64,000 bases of DNA, taken from NCBI GenBank assembly GCA_025331445.1, contig JAIWNE010000058.1, forward strand, positions 62,001 through 126,000. Reading direction: 5' to 3'. The number at the start of each line of letters is the position of its first letter. Within the stretch, counting starts at the first letter, position 1. The stretch is from Blakeslea trispora. Taxonomy: Eukaryota; Mucoromycota; Mucoromycetes; Mucorales; Choanephoraceae. Made by a program: the position numbers and the translations under genes. The notes beneath the pieces were generated by a model, which did no database searches, was not told where the DNA came from, and saw only the letters and a program-made list of their open reading frames with translations. This document shows, in pieces, positions 11,514-22,346 of this stretch.

Positions 11514-11906
11514 AATTTCAATTCCCTGTAGTGACGTCACTTACCTTCCGTTGAGAGTTATAAATAAGTATTAAGACAACAGAAGTTGTCACGAATACTA
11601 GTACTGACAAGCGTAAACAGCCAATCGAGGTTGAATACAACTTTCCGCATTTGTATAATCCAAATAAGAGAAGGTTTAAACCTCAAATATTGAACAAAAG
11701 AAGAAAGAAGATCAAACTAAACTCGTTACGTATAAGGAAGTTGCCTTTAGCGAAAGTCAGCTCGTTATTACATTCGTCAAGACATAAGGATCAATCAAGT
11801 TGAAGCGTGTAATTGATTATTGCTTTATTTGAAATAGTATAGATATTTAGTATAGAATAGAAAAGTATAAAAGACCGTATTTTGGATAATTATAAGTTCT
11901 TTATCA

Positions 11907-11985
11907 AAGACTTATTATCAAAATACAGGTAAAAGATATATATGAAAATAAATAAAGATCAAAGACTTATAATCAAAATACAGTT
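11907..11985. repeat. Short direct duplication
   Basis: ATCAAAGACTTATTATCAAA with its following ATACAG (11908 region) is repeated with one change at about 11959, a period of about 52 bp. It is a local tandem duplication with no coding content. Confidence 0.6.
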
Positions 11986-13045
11986 GACTACGTCAAGCTT
12001 TTCCAGTTATCTTATTGGCTCAAAAGCTCTACTTTAGTCACGTGACCGCGTTTACGAAACATAACAAAATATTAAGACGACAAAGTTGTCAAGGTATAAT
12101 GTTGATTATTCAGTCGGAAATGAAGGTGTTCTTTATTGTTGATTGCGGGTGTTAATAAAGATGTTGTATGAGTATGTGTTGTCAATGATATGGAGTAACA
12201 CGCAAGCCTAACATACTTTATCAATACCAAGATAATTCATAAGCATTGTTTGATACTTACGAATTTCGCACATTATAAAAATATAAAATAACAGCAATAC
12301 AAGTATGAAAATACAATAGAATCAAAGTAAAAGATAACTAAAATATACAACTAAATTAACAATTGCTTCACAACTAAGCATCTTTCCCAATAACTACCAA
12401 AGTCCTTCCAGGAGCAACCAGTTATATAGATCAGAGTTTGTAAGCCAAAAGTTCTTGAGGATTGTTTTCAGTTTCAATTTCTTGACTTGTCTTTTTCTTG
12501 TCACCAGAATATCTCAAATTTCTTCTTTCAACCAAGAGTAACCAATTGGATCCAATATTCTTACAGTAACCAAAACTTGCTCTTCAAGCGACAGAGTTTT
12601 TATAAGTAAAAGATAATAGAGAGAGAAAATGAAAATAAAATGAGATGTTATGCTTAAGATTCTGTTTATTCAGATAAAATATATGAGATATTTATACTAT
12701 TCTTTTTCATTGGGAAAATAACGGTTGTTTTCGTTTGTAATGACCTTTCGATAAAAATTGTAAGGTGAGAAAAGGAAGATGTAGGAACGATATTCGAAAC
12801 GATAATTGATTTTGATGGCATGTTGATATTTCGGTTAAAGGATGACATTTGTATGAGGACTTTGAATATTTGGCTATTTCCATTTTGGGTAGTAGGTGGT
12901 GGTCCTTGGGGGTGTCCCTCAAGAGGTACTATATGAAATATGAGAAGTAAAGCAAGGAAATATAGTAACATCGACCCAATGGCAACACGTCTACATGACT
13001 CCAGCCCCACTACACCGAAGAGGTTGGCAAACGAACCATGATTTT

Positions 13046-13267
13046 TACGGAACACACGTCTGCTCTGTAAGGAACCTACTTGGCACTCCCAATTCATTTG
13101 CCGTCGTGGAAACCTGGGTTCGAAACACATCTGTTTCACACGACGGCAAATGAATTTCGATTAATGCATTCGTTACCACAACGGCAAATGAACCACGGTT
13201 ACTGCCCCAATTTCCACGACGGCAAACAGATTACGAGAACTGTCTCGTTTCCAACGTGTGTTCCGTA
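13046..13267. repeat. MITE-like element, 14-bp terminal inverted repeats
   Basis: TACGGAACACACGT (13046-13059) and its exact reverse complement (13254-13267) bound 222 bp. The interior holds at least four copies of a CGACGGCAAA(T/C) motif in both orientations (about 13097, 13140, 13177, 13216). A diverged copy lies just outside at about 13024. There is no coding capacity and no clear target duplication. It could be a small non-autonomous transposon or a protein-binding-site cluster. Confidence 0.6.
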
Positions 13268-13538
13268 TCCATTGGAGCGACCTAATTGGATTACATTCTT
13301 GAAATAGTTTTTTCAATTGGCTTCTTTTCGCAAAAATACGTTCAATATTTCGTTCTAATTGGGTTCATACTCCGTATTTTTATTGAAATAGATGATTGCA
13401 ATTGGATAGAATGGACTTCTTTACGCAAATATACTTCTTTACAATTGGACTGTTTACAGCAAATATAGAGAATTAGAGGTTTAAAAAAGTGGCTTTTTAT
13501 TATAGAAAAAACTTTTTTGATTGAAAATAGTGGATTCT

Positions 13539-15546
13539 TTACGGGGGAAAATACTGGGGGATTAGGTAAAAAAAAGCAATAATCGGTAGATGTAAAGAAT
13601 ATAGCCAGAAAAAAACCGATAGAAATGGCAAATTGCTTCGAGAAAAAGCGATGACAAGAGCGATTAGAGTACAGGAAAGAGCAATTCGAATTGAGACACA
13701 AACGCAACAGATAGACCATAAAGGCAGATGGAGAGAGACAGCAATTTTACATACAAAAGGCAGAAAACAAACCATACAAGGAACAACCAGATTTGAACTA
13801 AAACAACATCATCATTAGTTAAAAGCAAAACAACACAAAAAGAAATGACAAATGTACTTACAGACAATCCATAGTCAGAGGCTATACGAAAGGCAGTTTA
13901 CCGTGTCAAAGGAGCATACCAGCATTTGAAAGCCTAAAAAGAAAGCAATAAGTTATACTGAAATCATAGATTTTAACTTCTTACTTACGTTTAAAAAAGC
14001 CATCAACAGGGTCCTTGTAAATAATATCATTGTTAAGCACGACTAGGCTCTAAACGAAAGAAGTATGTGAATAAAAAGAATTACAATATAGATGCTTATG
14101 AATAATTACCTTAAGTTATGCAACAAAGTAAACACATATCAATTAAAGACAAGGACTAAGGAGATGGAAGTAGATTATTAGTGGCTTGACCGAAGAAAAA
14201 AAAAAGAAAATAACTTACCTGTATACTTTAACAAAAAAGTGATAAAAAAGAGAGAGAAAGGGAAAAGAAAGGAAAAAAGAAAAAATTTCAACTTATTGAC
14301 AGCTTCCTATTTGGGTCTTCTCAATAACAAAAAAAGAGAGAGAGAGAAAAATATCACACTAACAGATTTCATTATTGAATCACCGACACAAGAATAAAAT
14401 ATCTTGACTTTACTTAAACGTTAAAAAATCTATGAAAAGCGACTAAGAGAGCGCTTCAAGTGCATTATAAGCATCCAGTAATATGTCCCTTTGATATAGC
14501 TACAAACAGGCACTTCTTTTCTTTTTTTTGTGTCGAAAAAACGACATTGAACTTGTCGACATGGGCACGTATGAATACACTTTAAAAAAATAAAAAATAA
14601 AGAGAAATAGCTCTATTCAATCTCAGCCAAAATCACGCACACTTTTTTTTCTCTCTCTCTTGAATTTATTTATTTTTTTTATTACAAGTAGCCTCAACTC
14701 ATACTTTATTTATCTTGCTAAAAGCAGATGAGACTTAGCGAGCTTATGTCATTTCAGCAATGCAGTATATTGGACACAGACATTCCAAGCGTAGACTCTG
14801 GTTGGGAAGTGCAACGAAAAGAGAACAGTCAGGAAAGCTTTTAAGCTGCAAGTTGACTTCAATCTAAAAAAAAATACCAGGCTGCTATTTTTTTCTTCTT
14901 CGGTACTAAGCTTGATCCTCATCATACATGTCAAGCAAGAGGTAAGTTACATTGCCGTGTTGGGAATCAACTATGTCCTTTCTTTTTTTTTGGTTTTGAA
15001 AAGAAGTGGACTACTTTATGAACGAGAAGATCTTTTTTATGAATGGAATAGACTTTTTCGCAATAAACAACGACTGTTTACGAGTTATTTTATGGATCAA
15101 CCCTCTATTTACTTCTGTCTCAGTACATGAAAAAAAAGAATGTGGATTTTGGTATAAAACGAGCACGTACAAGAGGAAAAAGAAGTAAATGAACTATTGC
15201 AAGTTTTTACTTCTTATATTTTGACCTGCTAAGCTTACAAAAGTGGAACAGGAGAAAGGGGGTTTTAAAGTAGAGGCTTACCTTGAACGCACTACTGGGT
15301 AATTTGGAACATGAGACCGAGATGAGCTTGCATGTTCTTCACAAGGCTCTTTTTTTTTGCTTTTAACTTTTATAAGCTGTCTTTTCTTCAAAGGTTTTTT
15401 TTAAAAGTATGTTTAACTTAGTGCATTTATTTCAATGTGTTTATCTCAGTGTCTTCTGCTTTAGATGCCTTTATTTCAGTGTCTTTTTTCTCTTTTAATT
15501 TTTGAGAGTCTCTTTTTTTCACTGCTTTGAGTTTTTTATTTCCCAT
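13539..15546 (-). other. Chain of splice-site pairs, possible decayed or non-coding transcript
   Basis: Reading the minus strand, consecutive introns of fungal size can be placed: 15291-15229, 14218-14156, 14109-14050, 13988-13934 and 13861-13798. All run GT to AG, with GTAAGT-type donors in most and CTAAT branch motifs in several (for example CACTAAT before CTCCTTAG, and ACTAATG before TTTTAG). Coding potential is poor. A lysine-rich frame starts at 15546 (MGNKKLKAVKKRD) but meets stops near 15430. Another ends across the first intron as SSRSKYKK. A third reads VLNNDIIYKDPVDGFFK|RFQML across the 13988 intron before a TGA. It could be a decayed host gene, a spliced non-coding RNA or coincidence in AT-rich DNA. 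Confidence 0.3.
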
Positions 15547-15900
15547 TTTTAAAAGGTTTTCCCAATTATTTTGTGATCCTTATTCTCAATTTTTTAATTC
15601 CCTCTTTTCCGAAATTATTTTCCAATTTTTTAGCAGTGATTTTTAGGTTTTTGGATTTTTTGAAGAAAAAATGACAAGACATTTCAAACTCCTCAGCATT
15701 AAGGAAGTCAAGTTGCTGCAAAAACTCAACAAGACAAAAAATCACTGCCAAAAAATTCAAAGAGCGAATTTTTAAGCAGGTAAAAATCCAAATGGTTATA
15801 ACTTTATGAAAACAAACTCGTTTTGAATTCTGTAAGAAGTTCTGAAAGCCCAAATGATATATCCAAATATCAGTTAATATATTAAAAAGTTAAAGGAGCT
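15547..15900. other. No supportable gene
   Basis: AT-rich sequence with a 95-codon minus-strand open frame (15566-15853) that has no recognisable domain and no supporting promoter. It lies directly upstream of the splice-site chain and could be its decayed 5' part. Confidence 0.4.
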
Positions 15901-15901
15901 A

Positions 15902-15983
15902 AAAAACAGTCACCACCAGCTTAAATTCGAGTTGTAAAAAACAGTCACCGCCCGCTTATGATTGAATCGTAAAAAACAGTCAC
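15902..15983 (+). repeat. Tandem Helitron 5'-end repeats (AAAAAACAGTCAC)
   Basis: The 13-mer AAAAAACAGTCAC occurs three times here with a period of 34-35 bp (about 15902, 15937, 15970), again at about 16214, and at about 21536 at the start of the next Helitron. Two copies are preceded by A|TCGT, which fits a Helitron 5' terminus (TC inserted after A). Tandem truncated 5' ends are consistent with repeated rolling-circle insertion at one site. Confidence 0.6.
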
Positions 15984-16051
15984 TTGAAAACAAAATTTCA
16001 TTATGCATAAATAATGAGCTTCAAACTGCAACAAATTATGAGCTATAAACT

Positions 16052-16190
16052 AGCTGGGAGGGGGTATGGGGGAGGGTCGTCCCTCCCCCATGCGCACAGC
16101 GAGCACTGATCAGGATCAGTATACTAAGCTTTAGCCAGTTGGGAGGGGGCTGAGGGGGAGGGACATCCCTCCCCCTCAAGCAAAGCCCGT
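16052..16190 (+). repeat. Two G-rich hairpin units upstream of Helitron 1 gene
   Basis: Two units of about 84 bp, each starting A/TGGGAGGGGG and containing GGGGGAGGG followed by a complementary TCCCTCCCCC, so each can form a strong hairpin and has G-quadruplex-like runs. The first unit continues with CACTGATCAGGATCAGTAT. Related units are at 21618-21939, about 42062-42130 and about 46046-46120, always near Helitron material. Confidence 0.75.
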
Positions 16191-16327
16191 ATAGTTCTCT
16201 CAGCTCTCAGTATCAAAAAACAGTCACTTAGCAATGAAGTAATAAAAACATTATTCAATTTTGATTTTCTCAATTTGTTTTTTACTCTCGACTAACTTCT
16301 TACACTTTACTATTAAACGCTAACGAA

Positions 16328-19300
16328 ATGAACACTAACTCTACTGTATTTTGCGCTTCTTGCAACGAACCTGGTCACTCCCGTAGAACATCCCGTCTCT
16401 GCAGATTGAACCCTCGCAACCAAGTCGACAACGATGTTCAAATGGAAGATGCCCAACAACAACAGGCTTCAACAAATACTGTTCGTTGCTCAGCATGCAA
16501 TGAGCCCGGCCATTCACGTCGAACTTTTGCTGGATGTAGACTGAATCCACGCAACTCAAACATGGAAGTGGATGAAGAGATTCTTTCTGAAGAAATTTGT
16601 TCAAGTTGTGGAAGAGAAGGTCATTCTAGACGCACGAGTAGACTTTGCCCTCTCAACGCGCAATTCACCAGAAACATTGCCAGGGATTTGAGTGCAGTAC
16701 CTTCAGGTCGACATGAACTTGGTTCAATGAGCTGTGTTTGTAGTCACTGTGGTACTTTGATGTGGGTTGAGGAAAGAATTTCCAATAGTAGTGCTGCTCA
16801 ACCTGTGTTTCAACTGTGCTGTTGTAAGGGAGAGGCTATGTTAAGTGCATTGCAACCAACACCTCCAGAAATGGGTGACTTACTCAAAGGAAATGACAGT
16901 GTCTCTAAAGAGTTTCGAAGCAACATTAGAATGTACAACAGCTCCTTAAGCTTCACTTCTTTTGGCGTGAATTTAGATCTAAATTTAGCAAACAGTTGAA
17001 ATGGTTCTTACACCTTCCGAATTCAGGGAAGCCCATATCATTTAATTGGGTCTGCTATTCAATCTAACAATTCAACCCCTAAATTTGCACAAATTTATAT
17101 CTTTGATACTGAGTATGAGCTAGAAAATCGTCATGCGATTGCACGAAATGTAGAGCTTGCAACTCTAGAAAGATTGCAAAACATGATGCATCGAGTCAAT
17201 CCCTTTGTTGCTATCTACAAAAATATGACTCAAATTGCTAAAGAACAACGAGGCAATCGTTACAATGATGACGGAAGAGAAGGCATTGCCTTATTAGAAA
17301 ACGCAAAGTTAGTGTTCAGAGCTGAAGGGGTTCCAGATCGTAGACGTTATAACAGGCCTACGAACGGTTCCCAAATTGCTGCTATAATTGTTGGTGGTGA
17401 TAACGATGATAACGCTGCAACCAATTCTCGGGATATTGTTGTACAATATCAAGATAGTTCGGTTACTAGAGTTAATGAGTCCAACCAATTTAATGACCCG
17501 TTGCACTATGTTCTTTTGTTTCCTTTTGATGAACCTGGATGGAGCATCGCTACTCGAAGCACAGGATCCAATCAAAACTTGACCATTATGCAATTCTATA
17601 GCTTCAGATCGATGTACAGACCCTCTGAGGGTCATCTGTTGCATCTCTTTGGAAATCTTTTCCACCAATACATAGTTGACATGTATGCTAAAATGGAGCA
17701 AAACAGACTTATGTACATTCGACAAAATCAACAAAACTTAAGATGTGAGCTTTATCAAGGTTTACAGGATGCCGTTACTCTTTCGGATGGTTTGGAACCC
17801 GATAATCAACAGGAATCAGTCCGCCTAGGCAAAAAAGTAATTCTACCATCTACCTTTATCGGAGGACCTCGCCATATGGCACAACTCTATCAAGATGCTT
17901 TGAGTATAGTAAGATGTTTTGGAAAGCCAGACTATTTTATTACTTTTACATGTAATTCACATTGTCCTGAAATCCAACGAGAACTTTTATATCATCAGAA
18001 AGCATCTGATCGTCCTGATCTCTGTAGCAGAGTATTTCACTTGAAGCTTGGCGAACTAATTGAAGACCTCACTAAAAGACATATCTTGGGAAAAGCAATA
18101 GCTTTTGTTTATACTATTGAATTTCAAAAAAGAGGACTTCCACACGCTCATATTTTGTTGATAGTAGATCCTTCAGACAAACCTTTGACTACGGAAGAAA
18201 TTGACAATGTCGTCTCCGCTGAAATACCTGACCCAGTTCGTTATCCATTAGCATATCAAACTGTGGTTAATCACATGATTCATGGACCCTGTGGTGTAAT
18301 TAATCCTGAAGCAGTCTGTATGGATGCACTTCAAGGATGCACAAAAAAGTACTTAAAAGACTTTTGTAACCAAACAACTATTAATCAAGAAGGTGGTTAT
18401 CCTATTTACAGAAGAAGAAATAATGGAGTTACAGTTGCAAAGACCGTAAGTAGACATACCTACAATATTGATAATCGTTGGGTTGTACCACACAATTTAT
18501 ACTTTGCTACCAAATTCGATGCGCACATTAACGTTGAGATATGTTCATCCGTTAATAGCATCAAATATGTGTATAAGTACGTCTACAAAGGTCACGATCG
18601 GGCTTCACTTTCAGTTGAACAAAACGATGAAGTACGTTCGTTCATTGACGCTAGATATGTGTCTGCTCCTGAAGCATGTTGGAGACTATTTTCATTCCAA
18701 ATGCAAAAAGAGTTCCCCCATCATCAATGCTTGGCAATTCATGTTGAAGGTGAGGCTTCGGTCTACTTCAATGAGAATGAAAATGTCCGTGATGTTTTGA
18801 GGAGAGCTGAACAACAAGATACAACGCTGACCAGTTGGTTTAAAACCAACCAAGTCAATCCTGATGCCAGATCGATCTTATATCCAAATTTTCCCGAGCA
18901 TTATTTTTGGCATGCATCTGAGAAACCTCAAAGATGGGAGAAACGTCAACGTGGATTTGGTACAATGATTGGTAAAATATAATCCGTTTCTCCAAAGAGA
19001 TCAAAACTTTATCATCTCCGAATGCTATTGTATCATGTTCCTGGCGCTACCTCTTTTGCTGATCTGAGAACTATTCGTGAAATTTGCTATCGCACATTTC
19101 AGGCTGCAGCTCGAGCATTTGGCTTACTTGCTTCCGATAACCAATGGAAAGAATGTCTAGAAGAAGCCGCTCACACACAATCACCATTCTCTCTTCGCAA
19201 ATTGTTTTGCATTATATTCGTGTTTTGTGATCCTGCTGATCCTTACCAGCTATGGCTGGATTTCAAAGACAAGCTTTCGGAGGATCATTGGTACCGACTT

Positions 19301-21051
19301 TCTAACAATCCTGTGTTTGACCCAGCTACAAATGATATTCACGAAACTGCTTGCAATTGTGCATTGCTTGACATCGAAGATATCTTAAAGAGTCATTACG
19401 GAACAAATTTGCAGTGGTATGACCAATTCCAGTTGCCTTCAGTTGATTGTAGAAGAGACCATATCAGCTCTCCCTTGAGTTGTCTCATTCAACAGCAACA
19501 ACAACTCAATGCCGCAACAAGACAAATGGATTTTTTGAAGATAAAGCAAAATTCAATGAAGATCAACGTCATGTTTTTGATGCTATCATGCATTGTGTTT
19601 AAAGAGATGGTTGTACTTCCACCGAATTTCCTCGGATGTTTTTTGTTGACCGACCTGGAGGTACGGGTAAGGCCTACCTCTTCAATACCATGTTAAGAGT
19701 AGTGAGATCTACTGACAATGGGTTCCCTCTTGCTGTTGTGTCTAGGGGCACAGCTGCTCTACTTTTGGACGGTGGTCGTACTGCTCATTTTTTATTTGAA
19801 ATTCTTCTTGAAACCAATTCAACTACAATGTGTGGAATCAAACCTTCTTCTTCTGAAGTCGAGTTGAAAAAAAAAACAAAGCTCATTATCTGGAACGAAT
19901 CATCAATGATAAACAAGTTTACCTTTGAAACTGTGGATCGCACTTTCAAAGACATCTTTGGTGCTGATAACAGTATTCTTGAATCAGTCCCTTTTGGTGG
20001 CAGGCTAATGGTTTTTGGTGGTGATTTTCGTCAAGTACTTCCTGTAGTCTCCAAAGGCAGTAGAACGGATGTAGTAAATGCATGTATCAATCGCTCTTCT
20101 CTCTGGCCATCATTCGTAGTAAAGAGGCTCAGAATTAATATGCGAGTACAACAAGCTCTACAAAATAACAATTTGTTATTGTCACAAGAACTTGAGCAGT
20201 TCGCTAACATGCTGTTGGAAATTGGTGATGAAACATATAACACTCTGCGAATGCAGGTACATCCAGGTTCCTTTACTACTGATATAGACTTCGTAGAACT
20301 GCCAGAATCAATGCTTATCCCAGGTGATAACCTCTTGCATCTTCTCTCTGCTGTTTTTCCAGAACTGTTCGATCAAAACACATCCCTTCCAAACAGAGCA
20401 TTCAACCTAATAAACACTGCTATCCTCAGCCCTCTTAATGCTCATGTTACGGATATCAATCATTTGTTGATCAACAAGTTTCCTGGTGATTCAGTCATTT
20501 ACTATAGCGCTGATGAAGTCCTTACTCAACAGCAATCTCTCATTCATCCTGCTGAGGTCCTTAATGCTATCGAGTTAGGCTCATTGCCACCTCATGTGCT
20601 TGAATTAAAAGTTGGAGCTCCCATCATTCTTTTAAGAAATCTTGATCCCATAAGTGGTCTGTGTAATGGAACTAGACTCATCGTAAAAACATTGATGCTC
20701 AATGTAATTGAAGCTACCATTGAAACAGGTGCATTCGCTGGATCCATTGTGTGCATTCCTAAGATAAAGTTTCTTTCGCCTCAAAATGATGCCATACAAT
20801 TTCAACGTATCCAGTTTCCTGTACGACTTGCTTTTGCGATGACGATCAACAAAGCTCAAGGTCAAACTCTTGATCGGGTTGGACTCTATTTACCAAAGCC
20901 AGTCTTCAGTCATGGACAACTCTATGTCGCTCTTTCAAGAGTTAGACATAAAAATTCTATCAAGATTTTAATTGGCAAATCCAATTCTATTCCAGCACAT
21001 AATGCAAAGAACTACACAAGAAATGTTGTATATAAAGAGGTATTTACATAA
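16328..21051 (+). pseudogene. Helitron 1 Rep-helicase, damaged
   Basis: Start MNTNSTVFC at 16328. Three zinc-knuckle-like repeats (CxxC, GHSRRT, C, LNP) come first. The Rep region has KPDYFITFTCN and the HUH motif in RGLPHAHILLIV (about 18140), with paired tyrosines in IKYVYKYVYKGHDRA (about 18560). The Pif1-type helicase from about 19636 has GGDFRQVLP, TINKAQGQTL and YVALSRVR. Lesions are TGA at 16997, TAA at 18980, a frameshift near 19530 and TAA at 19600. The Walker A also reads DRPGGTGKA instead of GPGGTGKT, and the Walker B WDE has become WNE. So even the intact helicase frame should not bind and hydrolyse ATP normally. The Helitron-type call is strong from Rep plus helicase order. Confidence 0.85.
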
Positions 21052-21059
21052 ATATTTTA

Positions 21060-21531
21060 GTTTCTATATGTTTATCTTCATTATGACTATTATGACTATC
21101 TTTATAAATATTAATAATATGAATAAAAAAATACTCTCAAAAACCCATTCGTAATTGACCCTAATCCAGTCCATTTCATTTAACTATGAACCAATTAGTA
21201 GGATAAGCTCAAGTCTTTTTCGATGCCCCGGGACACATGTTTTTTTTTTACCGAAGCGACGGTTTAAAATACACGAAGCGCAGCGAAGGAGCTATTTTAT
21301 ACCTTAGCGAGGGTTCAAAAAAAAATATGGGTGGGGCCCCCACATTGATCTTCACATCGAATTAGTTGGCCTGCGGCAGCACGAGCATGTTGCAAAGCGT
21401 AGCGTACTGCACCATAATGGAGGTGAATAAAATTAACCGGAGCGCAGCGAAGGTGCTAATTTTATTACCGCAATGGAGGTGCGGTTTGTAATATGCTCGT
21501 TATAATATATAAAAATAACAGATTTTACAAA
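21060..21531. repeat. Palindrome-rich junction between Helitrons 1 and 2
   Basis: Bases 21381-21505 form an imperfect foldback: ACGAGCAT(G/A)TT(G/A)CAAA and AATAAAATTA on the left are repeated inverted on the right, around ACCGGAGCGCAGCGAAGGTGC. A similar but weaker hairpin around GCGCAGCGAAGG lies at about 21264-21300. The loops share GCGCAGCGA with the proposed Helitron 3' ends. There is no gene; this is the 3' flank of Helitron 1 and the 5' flank of Helitron 2. Confidence 0.6.
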
Positions 21532-21617
21532 TCGTAAAAAACAGTCACATAAGAAATAAAATAAAAGTACTGGAATTTAAAGCCTGACAGGGAAATACAA
21601 ATTATGAGCTTTTAAAC

Positions 21618-21939
21618 CAGCTGTGAGGGGTATGGGGGAGGGTTGTCCCTCCCCAAGCGCGAAGGCTGCAATAGCCAAGAACGGTAGATTATGCCTAAGC
21701 CAGCGTGGGAGGGGGTTCAAGGGGAGGGTCGTCCCTCCCTCCCAAGCGAAGCAAACACGATTCAATACCAATTGATTTAGCTGAAGCCAGCATGGGAGGG
21801 GGTTTGGGGGACGATTGTTCTACCCCCATGCGCACAGCTAGCACTGATTAGGATCAGTAGACTTAGCCTTAGCAAGCTGGGAGGGGGTTCAAGGGGGGAA
21901 GGTCGTCCCCCCCCCCATCACGCGAAGTCAGTAATGACC
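21618..21939 (+). repeat. Four G-rich hairpin units upstream of Helitron 2 gene
   Basis: Units start at about 21618, 21697, 21785 and 21871 (period 79-88 bp). Each has TGGGAGGGGG or similar, a GGGGAGGGT...TCCCTCCC-type palindrome, then GCG(A/C)AG and a variable tail. Unit 1 contains AGGCTGCAATAGCCA, shared with the foldback at 4762-5022. Unit number differs from Helitron 1 (two units), as expected for a minisatellite. Confidence 0.8.
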
Positions 21940-22033
21940 ACTGAAAGTTTATACAATTAATACCGAGTCACAAAAAAGATTCTGAACCTTTTTCCCTTTT
22001 AATTTGAATTTTCTAAAAAAAAAACCATCGACC

Positions 22034-22248
22034 ATGCCCAACAACATTCACTTTGCGCTTCTTGCAATCAGCCAGGTCACAGCCGCAGAACATACAGAGG
22101 GTGCCCTCTTAACCCTGCCAATCTTCAAAACGAGCCAACCGCAGCTCCTGAGAGCTCCGAAGCGGTAGAGACTGTTGACGGAGGTAGACTGTAAGTGCTG
22201 GACAATACAATTTTAATAATTACTAAAGTAGAGTTAACTGAATTGATC

Positions 22249-22346
<98 letters not shown>

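Larger units (their letters stand above)
10800..13045. other. Gene-poor stretch: CACTA copy A flank and unassigned DNA
   Basis: To about 11350 the sequence still aligns with copy B (55.38-57.25 kb, after removal of its Tc1-like insertion). Beyond that I find no gene. Small structures are listed separately: an inverted repeat at 11459, and a tandem duplication at 11907. An imperfect palindrome ATTAAGAC(A/G)ACA...GTTGTCA occurs at about 11566 and 12072. Minus-strand open fragments at about 12610-12449 (SLEEQVLVTVRILDP, then RNLRYSGDKKKTSQEIE after a frameshift) look protein-like, possibly retrotransposon-derived, but I do not recognise them. Confidence 0.45.
15967..21459 (+). mobile_element. 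Helitron 1 (autonomous-type, degenerate)
   Basis: The proposed 5' end is TCGTAAAAAACAGTCAC at 15967, after an A. The proposed 3' end is CTAA at 21456-21459, followed by T and preceded by a possible GCACC/GGTGC stem with GAGCGCAGCGA in the loop region. Length is about 5.5 kb, close to Helitron 2 (5.6 kb), which has the same 5' motif, the same G-rich upstream units and the same gene order. Helitrons move by rolling-circle replication using a HUH Rep nuclease fused to a Pif1-type helicase. The ends are inferred from motifs and spacing. Confidence 0.6.

Noticed and set aside
12666..13139. 157-codon minus-strand open frame
   Set aside because: It runs through the MITE-like repeat and CT-rich sequence, with no domain, promoter or homologous copy visible.
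21618..21939. Regularly spaced repeats resembling a CRISPR array
   Set aside because: Units are long, G-rich and diverged with no unique spacers, and the genome is eukaryotic.
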